From Proteiniphilum sp. (GTDB taxonomy: Bacteria > Bacteroidota > Bacteroidia > Bacteroidales > Dysgonomonadaceae), in contig JAHDQF010000021.1 in NCBI GenBank assembly GCA_018433945.1, positions 1 through 54,108 of the forward strand: 54,108 nt of DNA, written 5' to 3'. The stretch's first letter is position 1. Every line of letters begins with the position of its first letter. Positions 21,294-29,207 of this stretch are shown here, piece by piece. The notes below the pieces were generated by a model. That model saw nothing but the letters and a program-made list of their open reading frames with translations. It made no database searches and was not told where the DNA came from. The position numbers and the translations under genes were made by a program.

Positions 21294-22307
21294 ATGAACA
21301 ATCAAAGAATCCTCATCACGGGTGCCAGTGGGTTCATCGGCAGCACCCTCACCGATCAGGCACTTGAACTGGGATATGAGACCTGGGCAGCTATCCGCTC
21401 CGGCAGCAGCCGCCGTTATCTGCAGGATAAACGACTCCGGCTGATTGAACTCCATTACGATGACCCGATGAAACTCACCCAACAATTTCGCGAGTTGGTG
21501 AAGCAGACGGGGTCATTTGATGCCGTGATCCATGTGGCCGGCCTCACCAAGGCAAAACGCTTAGATGATTTCGACAGGGTGAACTACCTGTACACCCGCC
21601 AATTGGCAGAGGCTCTGCAGGCTACCGGCGCACTCACAGGCACGTTCGTGCTGCTCAGCTCATTGAGCGTGATGGGGCCGGGAGATGAAAAGGGGTACAC
21701 CCCTTTCAGCATGGAGAGTGAGCCCCGTCCCAATACCGCCTATGGAAGGAGCAAGCTTAAAGCAGAGCAATTTCTGGTCAGCCAGCAAAGCTTTCCCTGG
21801 TTGATCGTCCGTCCCACGGGAGTCTATGGGCCACGCGACAGAGATTATCTGATCCTGATGAAAGCGGTGAAAAACGGCCTGGATGTGGGTGCTGGATTCC
21901 GTAAGCAACTTCTCACCTTTATTCATAGCCAGGACCTGGCAGCGGTGATCTTCACGCTCCTGGCGAAGGGGATCAAAAACAAATGTTACTTCGTTGCCGA
22001 TGGCGACAGCTATACAGACAGTGAATTCAATGCCATCGTAAAGGAGGCGCTGGGGAAGAAGAACGTGATCCGGCTGAAGCTCCCACTCTGGCTGGTAAAG
22101 CCGGCCGCCTTTGTGAGCGGTCGACTATCGGCCCTGATGGGCAAGACTGCCACTTTCAACAGCGACAAATACCACATCATGAAGCAGCGCAACTGGAGCT
22201 GTGATGTGACACCCCTGCAGGAAGATATTGGGTTCACCCCACGTTGGAAGCTGAGAGAGGGTGTTCAGATGACCGTGGAGTGGTACCGCAAAGAGGGTTG
22301 GCTCTGA
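21294..22307 (+). CDS. NAD(P)-dependent epimerase/dehydratase (extended SDR)
   Basis: A 337-residue extended short-chain dehydrogenase. The Rossmann loop is ILITGASGFIGSTL at the very N-terminus. The active-site serine region is LLSSLSVMGPG and the catalytic YxxxK is YGRSK. IVRPTGVYGP is the extended-SDR signature. ATGs at 21222 and 21282 are in frame, but the promoter box at 21266-21273 and the usual SDR N-terminus favour 21294. The substrate is probably a nucleotide sugar or related metabolite, but this is not visible in the sequence. It precedes dapB on the same strand by 118 nt, with a separate promoter box between. Confidence 0.82.
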   Translation: MNNQRILITGASGFIGSTLTDQALELGYETWAAIRSGSSRRYLQDKRLRLIELHYDDPMKLTQQFRELVKQTGSFDAVIHVAGLTKAKRLDDFDRVNYLYTRQLAEALQATGALTGTFVLLSSLSVMGPGDEKGYTPFSMESEPRPNTAYGRSKLKAEQFLVSQQSFPWLIVRPTGVYGPRDRDYLILMKAVKNGLDVGAGFRKQLLTFIHSQDLAAVIFTLLAKGIKNKCYFVADGDSYTDSEFNAIVKEALGKKNVIRLKLPLWLVKPAAFVSGRLSALMGKTATFNSDKYHIMKQRNWSCDVTPLQEDIGFTPRWKLREGVQMTVEWYRKEGWL

Positions 22308-22369
22308 CCACAGCTTTCTTCGAGAAGTGAATTTAAGGATGGAGGTGCATGCGGTATCTGTTTATTTTG

Positions 22370-22377
22370 TACTTTTG
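22370..22377 (+). promoter_or_regulatory. -7 box for dapB
   Basis: TACTTTTG, an exact TAnnTTTG match, lies 48 nt upstream of the dapB ATG. No -33 TTTG was found at the right spacing. Confidence 0.45.
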
Positions 22378-22425
22378 TGGGTTACATGGCCGGTTAGCGG
22401 TCGGTAAAGTGTAAAGAACGAAACG

Positions 22426-23145
22426 ATGAAGATAGCACTGATAGGATACGGGAAAATGGGGCATGAGATCGAACGCATCGCCCTGGAGAGAGGACATCAG
22501 ATTGTCTGCAGGATTGATATAGGGGAAGAGGATCAGTTCACTTCACCCGAATTTCGAAGCGCAGAGGTGGCGATTGAGTTCACCTCGCCACAGAGTGCGC
22601 TACAGAACTACAGGAGAGCATTCGCTGCGGGTGTGCCGGTGGTATCCGGGACCACGGGATGGCTCGAAGGGCTGGATGAGATCAGGGAGGAGTGCGAAAA
22701 AAATGGGAAGACCTTCTTCTACGCCTCAAATTTCAGCCTGGGTGTGAATATTTTCTTCGCACTGAACAGTTACCTGGCAAAGATCATGAACCGCTTCACC
22801 GATTATGAGGTGAGCATAGAGGAGACCCATCACATTCACAAGCAGGATGCCCCCAGTGGCACCGCCATCACCCTGGCCGAAGGGATCATTGAACAGCGGG
22901 ATGACAAGGAGAAGTGGGTGCTGGGAGAAAAAACCGCTCCCGGCGAGCTTCCCATAAAAGCCTTCCGCGAGGATGAAGTGCCCGGTATCCACACCGTTAT
23001 TTATGAATCGGTAAATGATGCCATCCGCATCAGCCACGATGCGAAGAACCGCTCCGGATTTGCATTGGGAGCAGTATTGGCTGCCGAGTTCACCAGAGGC
23101 AGGAAAGGGTTTCTCGGCATGAAAGATATGCTGGGCGCACTATAA
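22426..23145 (+). CDS. dapB: 4-hydroxy-tetrahydrodipicolinate reductase
   Basis: Second dedicated enzyme of lysine and meso-diaminopimelate synthesis, cytosolic and NAD(P)H-dependent. The 239 residues are slightly short but complete. The dinucleotide fold is IALIGYGKMGHEIE at residues 2-15. The active-site histidine and lysine lie in EETHHIHKQDAPSGTA. It leads the run dapB-lepB-WbqC, an arrangement I associate with Bacteroidales. The gap to lepB is 25 nt. Confidence 0.96.
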   Translation: MKIALIGYGKMGHEIERIALERGHQIVCRIDIGEEDQFTSPEFRSAEVAIEFTSPQSALQNYRRAFAAGVPVVSGTTGWLEGLDEIREECEKNGKTFFYASNFSLGVNIFFALNSYLAKIMNRFTDYEVSIEETHHIHKQDAPSGTAITLAEGIIEQRDDKEKWVLGEKTAPGELPIKAFREDEVPGIHTVIYESVNDAIRISHDAKNRSGFALGAVLAAEFTRGRKGFLGMKDMLGAL

Positions 23146-23170
23146 TCAGATATTATAAGCATTGACCACT

Positions 23171-24640
23171 ATGACATTCAAACAACGTGTTTCATCGGCA
23201 ACCCGCCATCAATGGTTCTGGTTTACCGTCTGGGTTGTCGTAACCCTGCTCTTCTCGGTGTGGGCAGGATCACCCTGGATACTGCTTTTCATCCTCCTTT
23301 TCTTTGATAGTTACATCACCAAGCTCATCCCCTGGTCATTCTGGAAGAAATCGAAGAACAACACCTTTCGCAAAACCATGGAGTGGGTTGATGCCATCCT
23401 CTTCGCGCTGATAGCGGTCTACTTCATCAACACGTTCTTCTTTCAGAACTACCAGATCCCCTCCTCCTCGCTTGAGAAGTCGCTCCTGGTGGGTGATTTC
23501 CTGGCGGTAAGCAAACTGAGTTACGGCCCCCGGGCACCCATCACCCCCCTCTCTTTCCCCTTGGCACAGCATACCATGCCGGTGGTGGGCGGCAAGTCGT
23601 ACATCGAAAAACCACAATGGAAGTACAAACGGCTGAAGGGGTTCGGCCAGGTGGAGCGAAACGATATCGTGGTCTTTAACTTCCCTACCGGTGACACCGT
23701 GGCGCTTAACATGCAGGGGGTCGATTTCTATACGCTGTCGAGGCTTAATTCCAACGGCAGTGCGGGGGTGAGATCGGACCGGCGCACCTATGGAGAGATC
23801 GTTTACCGCCCGGTGGACCGGCGTGAAAACTATGTGAAACGATGCATCGGCCTTCCCGGCGAGACCATCGCACTGAGAAACGACAGTGTATTTATTGACG
23901 GCACCTTGCTGCCCAACCCCCGCCTCTCACAGCACAACTACATGATCCATACCGACGGTACACAGATCTCTGCCGGCCTCTTTGAGGAGTTGGGCATCAA
24001 CAAAGCCGATTACGTTTCGCAGAACAACTATGGGCAGCAGACCACACGCTCCCAGGATCTGACAGGTGTGGACAGCATCAGCCTGGCGATGGCCGGATTA
24101 CAGCCCCGCAATGGCAACAACGGACGTATCTACTTCAGCATCCCCCTCACGGAGGAGATGGTGACAAAGCTGAAGTCCAAACCATTCGTATGGGAGATCA
24201 TCAAAGAGAAAGAGCAACCCGGCATGAGCTACTACTATCCGCTCGATTACGACACTGACTGGACACGCGACACATTCGGCCCTCTCTGGATCCCGAAGAA
24301 AGGTGAGACAATCACCTTTGACAGCGATCTGCCTTTCAAGGTGGCAGCTTACAAACGTTGCATCAAGAACTATGAAGGGAACGATTTCGACTACCGCGAT
24401 GGCAAGGTGTACATCAACGGCAGACAGGCAGATTCCTATACCTTCAAGTTCGACTACTATTTCATGATGGGGGATAACCGCCACAATTCAGCCGACTCAC
24501 GCGTGTGGGGTTTTGTTCCCGAAGATCATATTGTGGGCAAACCCATCCTCATCTGGCTGTCGCTGGAGAAGGACAAGGGGTGGCTCAACGGGAAGATACG
24601 CTGGAACAGACTGTTCCGCAATGCGAATATACCGGCATGA
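23171..24640 (+). CDS. lepB: Signal peptidase I, long Bacteroidota form
   Basis: Inner-membrane serine/lysine protease that removes signal peptides from exported proteins. The 489 residues include N-terminal membrane spans (about 20-45 and 75-95). The catalytic serine is S100 in IPSSSLEKSLLVGD and the catalytic lysine is K223 in NYVKRCIGLPGE. Box E, GDNRHNSADSRVWG, is near the C-terminus. Some 200 residues separate the lysine box and box E, an insertion that makes it much longer than Gram-positive enzymes. The ATG at 23171 is preferred to a TTG three codons earlier. Its stop overlaps the next start (ATGA). Confidence 0.95.
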   Translation: MTFKQRVSSATRHQWFWFTVWVVVTLLFSVWAGSPWILLFILLFFDSYITKLIPWSFWKKSKNNTFRKTMEWVDAILFALIAVYFINTFFFQNYQIPSSSLEKSLLVGDFLAVSKLSYGPRAPITPLSFPLAQHTMPVVGGKSYIEKPQWKYKRLKGFGQVERNDIVVFNFPTGDTVALNMQGVDFYTLSRLNSNGSAGVRSDRRTYGEIVYRPVDRRENYVKRCIGLPGETIALRNDSVFIDGTLLPNPRLSQHNYMIHTDGTQISAGLFEELGINKADYVSQNNYGQQTTRSQDLTGVDSISLAMAGLQPRNGNNGRIYFSIPLTEEMVTKLKSKPFVWEIIKEKEQPGMSYYYPLDYDTDWTRDTFGPLWIPKKGETITFDSDLPFKVAAYKRCIKNYEGNDFDYRDGKVYINGRQADSYTFKFDYYFMMGDNRHNSADSRVWGFVPEDHIVGKPILIWLSLEKDKGWLNGKIRWNRLFRNANIPA

Positions 24641-25281
24641 GCGGTGAGATGGCACAACAAACGGTGCTGCTCACCTCCTGCTACCTCGCACCGCTCTCCT
24701 ATTACGCCCTGTTGATGAAAGCCGGCAGAGCAGTGATCGAGACCGGTGACAACTATCAGAAACAGAGTTACCGAAACCGGTGCCATATTGCCGGTGCCAA
24801 CGGGATGATTTCACTGAGCATTCCTGTTGAGAAACCTACAAGGGAGAGCGCTTCCATGAGGGATGTCCGGATTGCCGACCACGGCAATTGGCAACATTTG
24901 CACTGGAACGCCATCTTGTCGGCATACCGTTCCTCACCTTTTTTCGAGTACTACGAAGATGAATTCCGCCCCTGCTATGAGAAGCGATTTTCTTTTCTGC
25001 ATGACTTTAACGAAGAGTTGCGCCAGCTGATCTGCCGGTTGATGGACATGGAGACAGCGGTCACTTTCACCGACCACTATATTGCCGGCCCACCGCCCGG
25101 CACCTCTGATTTCAGGGAGCTGATCCATCCAAAGAGAAGGTCTCCATTCCATACTCCGCCCTATTACCAGGTATTTGCCGGCAAGCTGGGCTTCATCCCT
25201 GACCTGAGCATCATCGACCTGCTTTTCAACATGGGAAACGAATCACGACTGATACTCAGAAAAATTGACACAGGTTCCTGA
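24637..25281 (+). CDS. WbqC-family protein
   Basis: A 214-residue protein matching the WbqC-like family, first seen in O-antigen clusters and of uncertain enzymatic role. Typical parts are LLTSCYLAPLSYYALL at the N-terminus, the NRCHIAGANG segment followed by LSIPVE, and the W-H-x-N-A segment QHLHWNAILSAYRSSPFFEYY. It starts within the lepB stop (ATGA overlap), which forces translational coupling, and the upstream extension of its frame lies inside lepB and is ignored. Its final codons run into a 7-bp tandem repeat. Confidence 0.85.
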   Translation: MSGEMAQQTVLLTSCYLAPLSYYALLMKAGRAVIETGDNYQKQSYRNRCHIAGANGMISLSIPVEKPTRESASMRDVRIADHGNWQHLHWNAILSAYRSSPFFEYYEDEFRPCYEKRFSFLHDFNEELRQLICRLMDMETAVTFTDHYIAGPPPGTSDFRELIHPKRRSPFHTPPYYQVFAGKLGFIPDLSIIDLLFNMGNESRLILRKIDTGS

Positions 25282-25320
25282 TTCTTGCATCTTGGTTCTT
25301 GCATCTTGGTTCTTGGTTCT
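25275..25320 (+). repeat. 7-bp-period tandem repeat (TTCTTGC/ATCTTGG)
   Basis: From 25282 to 25316 there are five head-to-tail heptamers: TTCTTGC, ATCTTGG, TTCTTGC, ATCTTGG, TTCTTGG. A degenerate copy (TTCCTGA, 25275-25281) precedes them and contains the WbqC stop codon; a partial copy follows. It can also be read as a 14-bp unit repeated twice exactly. It lies upstream of the gltX promoter box. Confidence 0.85.
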
Positions 25321-25393
25321 AATCTGACAGCTTATTTCCTCCATCCTTCACATTTTCGACACCACAGAAGCTGAATGACCGAACCTTTTTCTC

Positions 25394-25401
25394 TATCTTT
25401 G
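25394..25401 (+). promoter_or_regulatory. -7 box for gltX
   Basis: TATCTTTG, an exact TAnnTTTG match, lies 94 nt upstream of the gltX ATG. The leader shows no evident riboswitch or hairpin. Confidence 0.45.
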
Positions 25402-25495
25402 CAGATTGTAACAACGGCAGTCTCACAACAGCCACCCCGCAAACTGATGCTCCAAGGGAAACGGCTGATTGAGACACCATAAGACAATAAAACAG

Positions 25496-27010
25496 ATGCA
25501 ACAAAAGCCCAGAGTACGCTTTGCTCCCAGTCCGACCGGGCCGCTCCACATTGGTGGTGTGCGCACCGCCCTGTACAATTACCTCTTCGCCCGGCAAAAG
25601 GGAGGATCTTTCATCCTGCGCATAGAAGATACGGACTCCGCACGATTTGTTCCGGGGGCCGAGGAGTATATCCAGGAGACTTTCGACTGGCTGGGACTCT
25701 CTTTCGACGAAAGCCCCCGCAACGGAGGCAACTACGGACCCTACAAACAGTCGCAACGCAAAGAGATCTACAAGGAGCAGGTACACCGGTTGTTGGAAAA
25801 GGGAGCGGCTTATATCGCTTTCGACACACCTGCGGAGCTTGAGGCAAAACGCGCACAAAAAGCCAACTTCCAGTATGATGCCTCCACGCGGATGCAGATG
25901 CGCAACAGCCTCACACTGCCAAAAGAGGAAACCGGTTCCCTGATTCAAAGCAAGACACAATATGTGGTGCGCATCAAGATTGAACCAGGCAGGGATATTG
26001 TCGTGAACGACCTGATCAGAGGCAAGGTGGTAATCAACTCATCGGTACTCGACGACAAGGTGATCTACAAATCGGCAGACGAGCTGCCCACCTATCACCT
26101 GGCCAATGTGGTGGATGACCATCTGATGAAGATCACCCATGTAATCCGCGGTGAGGAGTGGCTCCCCTCGGCACCCCTCCACGTATGGCTCTACCGGAGC
26201 CTCGGCTGGGAGGATAGCATGCCCGGCTTTGCGCACCTGCCCCTGCTGCTCAAGCCGGAAGGGAACGGCAAGCTCAGCAAACGTGACGGCGATCGGCTCG
26301 GCTTCCCCGTCTTCCCGCTGGAGTGGGTTGACCCTAAGAGCGGTGAACGCTCACAGGGCTTCCGGGAGAGTGGTTACCTGCCAGAGGCGTTGATCAACTT
26401 TCTGGCATTCCTGGGGTGGAACCCCGGCACCGAGCAGGAGATCTTCTCCCTGGAAGAACTGACGGCTGCTTTCTCCTTTGAACGCTGTAGCAAGAGCGGT
26501 GCACGCTTCGACCTGGAGAAAGCCAAATGGTACAACCACCAATATATCCTCAAGATGCCGGACATCCAGCTGGCAGAGATGTTCCGGAAAGAGTTACTGC
26601 AAAAGGGGATCAATGTACCTCTGGGGACTGTCACAAGCATTGTGGGACTGGTAAAAGAGCGCATTTACTTCTTACATGAGCTGTGGGAGCAGACATCTTA
26701 CTTCTTTGAAGCTCCGGTGAGCTACGAGGAGAAAACCGTGCGCAAACGATGGAAAGAGGAGACGCCGGCACAGATGAAAGCACTGGCCTCACTGCTTGAG
26801 GGGATGGACGACTTCTCCGCTGCCACACAGGAGTCAATTGTGATGGATTGGATCCAGCGCAACGGCTATCATACCGGCAACGTGATGAATGCGTTCCGGC
26901 TGGCAGTGGTGGGTGCCGGCAAAGGGCCCCACATGTTCCAGATCACGGAACTGATTGGCAAAGAGGAGACCATCCGGAGATTGCACCGGGCTGTAGCCAA
27001 CATTCAATAA
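25496..27010 (+). CDS. gltX: Glutamyl-tRNA synthetase
   Basis: Class I aminoacyl-tRNA synthetase that charges tRNA-Glu, and possibly tRNA-Gln if the indirect pathway is used. The 504-residue length is normal. The HIGH motif appears as HIGG at residues 18-21 in [20 protein letters not shown]. The KMSKS motif is KLSKR at 259-263. The tRNA-recognition and anticodon-binding helical parts follow. A TTG nine codons upstream is in frame, but the ATG at 25496 gives the usual short N-terminus before [10 protein letters not shown]. Confidence 0.97.
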   Translation: MQQKPRVRFAPSPTGPLHIGGVRTALYNYLFARQKGGSFILRIEDTDSARFVPGAEEYIQETFDWLGLSFDESPRNGGNYGPYKQSQRKEIYKEQVHRLLEKGAAYIAFDTPAELEAKRAQKANFQYDASTRMQMRNSLTLPKEETGSLIQSKTQYVVRIKIEPGRDIVVNDLIRGKVVINSSVLDDKVIYKSADELPTYHLANVVDDHLMKITHVIRGEEWLPSAPLHVWLYRSLGWEDSMPGFAHLPLLLKPEGNGKLSKRDGDRLGFPVFPLEWVDPKSGERSQGFRESGYLPEALINFLAFLGWNPGTEQEIFSLEELTAAFSFERCSKSGARFDLEKAKWYNHQYILKMPDIQLAEMFRKELLQKGINVPLGTVTSIVGLVKERIYFLHELWEQTSYFFEAPVSYEEKTVRKRWKEETPAQMKALASLLEGMDDFSAATQESIVMDWIQRNGYHTGNVMNAFRLAVVGAGKGPHMFQITELIGKEETIRRLHRAVANIQ

Positions 27011-27037
27011 CATGATTTTAATCTAACACCGGGATGT

Positions 27038-28033
27038 ATGATGGAGATCGATTTTGTGATCACCTGGGTTGATATGGACGATCCGAAATGGAAAGCCGAT
27101 TTTGCCAAATGGTCGGGCAAGATCGATAACGGACGAAATGAGGTGTCGGAAGCTCGTTTCAGGGATCACGGCTTTCTGAAGTACTGGTTCAGGGGGGTGG
27201 AGCAATTTGCCCCCTGGGTGCGCAAGATCCATTTTGTCACCTGCGGTCAGAAGCCGGAATGGCTCAACGCTGACCACCCCAAGCTCTCACTGGTGAACCA
27301 CTCCGATTACATTCCGCAGAACTATTTACCGGTGTTCAACTCATCACTGATTGAGATCTATCTGCACCGGATACCGGACCTCGCGGAGCATTTTGTCTAT
27401 TTCAACGACGACTTCTTCATCATCAACCAGCTCCCGCAGGAACGGTTCTTCACGAACGGCCTGCCCAATGACATCGCTGCTTTCCGTTACAATTCCGGCA
27501 GGGGACTGTGGTCGAAATGTTTGAAGAACAACATCCGGATCATCAATGAGCGATTCGATAAACGAGAGGTGATGCGGCGCGACCATGACAAATGGTTCCA
27601 CCCCTCCTACGGGAAGAAAAGCAGGCTCACCCGCCTGCTGAAACCCTACGGCAAGTTTGTCACACTCGTCACGCCACACAATGCACAACCCTACCTCAAA
27701 TCCACCTTCGAGGAGGTGTGGGACTATGCCGGCGAGGAGCTGGCGAAAGCATCGCAGAATCGCTTCCGCAGCCCGGACGATTACACCCAGGAGCTGTTCC
27801 GCACCTGGCAAATCTGCCGCTCCAACTTCGTCCCCTACAACACCTACAGCGACACCAGGATGTTCCCACTGGTGCTCAGATCAAAACAGGCTATCCGGGC
27901 AATCTACGAACAACGTTACAAGCTGATCTGCCTGAACGACAACGCCCACATCCGCAACTATGCCACGGTGATGCAGGAGCTGGAGAAGGCCTTCCAGACC
28001 ATCTTGCCGGAGAAATCGGCCTTCGAACTGTAA
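27038..28033 (+). CDS. Stealth-family sugar-phosphate transferase, copy 1
   Basis: A 331-residue protein with the four conserved Stealth regions. Region 1 is DFVITWVDMDDP near the N-terminus. Region 2 includes FRDHGFLKYWFRGVEQFAPW and later HFVYFNDDFFI. Region 3 is TPHNAQPYLKSTFEEVW, and region 4 is LICLNDNAHIRNY. Characterised family members transfer hexose-1-phosphate units, building phosphate-linked capsular polymers, and the related human enzyme modifies lysosomal glycans. It follows gltX by 27 nt. It converges on a second Stealth gene with a 13-nt gap. No capsule synthase cluster is adjacent, so the polymer made is unknown. Confidence 0.9.
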   Translation: MMEIDFVITWVDMDDPKWKADFAKWSGKIDNGRNEVSEARFRDHGFLKYWFRGVEQFAPWVRKIHFVTCGQKPEWLNADHPKLSLVNHSDYIPQNYLPVFNSSLIEIYLHRIPDLAEHFVYFNDDFFIINQLPQERFFTNGLPNDIAAFRYNSGRGLWSKCLKNNIRIINERFDKREVMRRDHDKWFHPSYGKKSRLTRLLKPYGKFVTLVTPHNAQPYLKSTFEEVWDYAGEELAKASQNRFRSPDDYTQELFRTWQICRSNFVPYNTYSDTRMFPLVLRSKQAIRAIYEQRYKLICLNDNAHIRNYATVMQELEKAFQTILPEKSAFEL

Positions 28034-28046
28034 ACAGACTGATCGG

Positions 28047-29000
28047 CTATTTCTCATACGATGATTTTTCCGGAAAAAGCTCTTCCAGAAAAGGTTTGAT
28101 CATCGCACGATCCGCATCACTGACACGTTGGCTGTCATTCAGACAGAACAGCTCCGGATTGTATCTTCTCAACCGTTTCATAAATTTCCCCCTGTGGATA
28201 TTCAACCGTAACGATTCTTTTCTGCCTACATACTTCAATTGCGCTTTACCGGTTGCCAATGCATAATAAGAAAAAGCGGAACGATGCAGGTCACCGTACT
28301 GCCTCACATGGCTCTGGAGTGAAGCGTTTACCTGCTCCCTAAAGACATGTTCAACCGCATAACGGTAGTCTTCGGTTACATATGCATCCACGTTGTGGTG
28401 CGGTATGCCTGCATAAAAAACACCAAACTTCTGCTCCACAAAAGAGGCTCCTTCAAGTACCGTCGTGATATATTGTCCCAGTTTTTTGCGTACAAGACGT
28501 TTAAGCCGGTAATGCCATTTCCCCAGGAATTTCTTTTTTAACCGGACATAAGGAACCCCCTGCTCAGTAAAGAAGTAGTCCGGTGGGAGCGCTCTATTGA
28601 AGAACATGTCATCATTTGCAAAAAGAAAACGATCGGCCAGGCCAGGGATACGGTAGAGGAAATACTCAATCACACTGGAATTGAAACAAGGGAGCGCTTC
28701 CTCTGGCATGATCTCCCTGTGGTCTACCAACCGGATCTTCGGATGATCTCTATTCAGCCATTCAGGAGACTGATTGTCTGTCACGATAAAGATCTTCCTG
28801 ACCCATGGAACATAACGTTCCACAGAACGAAGGGAATACCTCAGTTCATCGTTGTTGATATAACGTCCCTTGTTGTTTGTCTCAGATCGATCTGACACAA
28901 TGCCCGTGACCTGCTGCTTCTTTGTGAGCCATGCGGGATCACTACCATCAACCCAAAGATATACCAGATCTATCTCAAAAGGGGGAACCCATTCTTCCAT
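28047..29000 (-). CDS. Stealth-family sugar-phosphate transferase, copy 2
   Basis: A 317-residue homologue of copy 1 on the opposite strand. Region 1 reads IDLVYLWVDGSDPAW. Region 2 has NNDELRYSLRSVERYVPW and FLFANDDMFF. Region 3 is GIPHHNVDAY and region 4 is LFCLNDSQ. Both copies end in LPEKS/FPEKS-type tails, but overall they are clearly diverged, so this is old duplication or separate recruitment. It has its own promoter box 61 nt upstream. Enzymatic role as for copy 1, inferred from family. Confidence 0.9.
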   Translation of the reverse strand: MEEWVPPFEIDLVYLWVDGSDPAWLTKKQQVTGIVSDRSETNNKGRYINNDELRYSLRSVERYVPWVRKIFIVTDNQSPEWLNRDHPKIRLVDHREIMPEEALPCFNSSVIEYFLYRIPGLADRFLFANDDMFFNRALPPDYFFTEQGVPYVRLKKKFLGKWHYRLKRLVRKKLGQYITTVLEGASFVEQKFGVFYAGIPHHNVDAYVTEDYRYAVEHVFREQVNASLQSHVRQYGDLHRSAFSYYALATGKAQLKYVGRKESLRLNIHRGKFMKRLRRYNPELFCLNDSQRVSDADRAMIKPFLEELFPEKSSYEK

Positions 29001-29061
29001 ACCATCGTTTTGTGAATTAAGCGGGTTACCTGCTCAGTATGTGCAAGATTCCAACGCAGTG

Positions 29062-29069
29062 CAAAAGTA
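29062..29069 (-). promoter_or_regulatory. -7 box for Stealth copy 2
   Basis: The minus-strand reading is TACTTTTG, an exact TAnnTTTG match, 61 nt upstream of the start codon. Confidence 0.45.
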
Positions 29070-29084
29070 GTGAATTAATCCTAC

Positions 29085-29186
29085 ATGCTAAAAAAAAATC
29101 AGATTCCGCATAGCATCACCACAGATATCGAAGGCAAAGAGCTACTGAACAAACTTTTCATCCGTTCAATTGTTTTATGTAATTGA
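29085..29186 (+). other. Possible 33-codon ORF in the 207-bp spacer
   Basis: An ATG frame of 33 codons with a run of lysines at the start fills most of the spacer between Stealth copy 2 and the HD gene. A short inverted repeat (TTCAATT/AATTGAA) covers its end. No promoter or family resemblance supports it. No clear promoter for the HD gene was seen in this spacer. Confidence 0.12.
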
Positions 29187-29207
29187 ACTCCATCAATCGG
29201 CTGAGGC

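Noticed and set aside
25275-25320. CRISPR-like repeat
   Set aside because: Units are 7 bp with no spacers; the same applies to 37081-37122.
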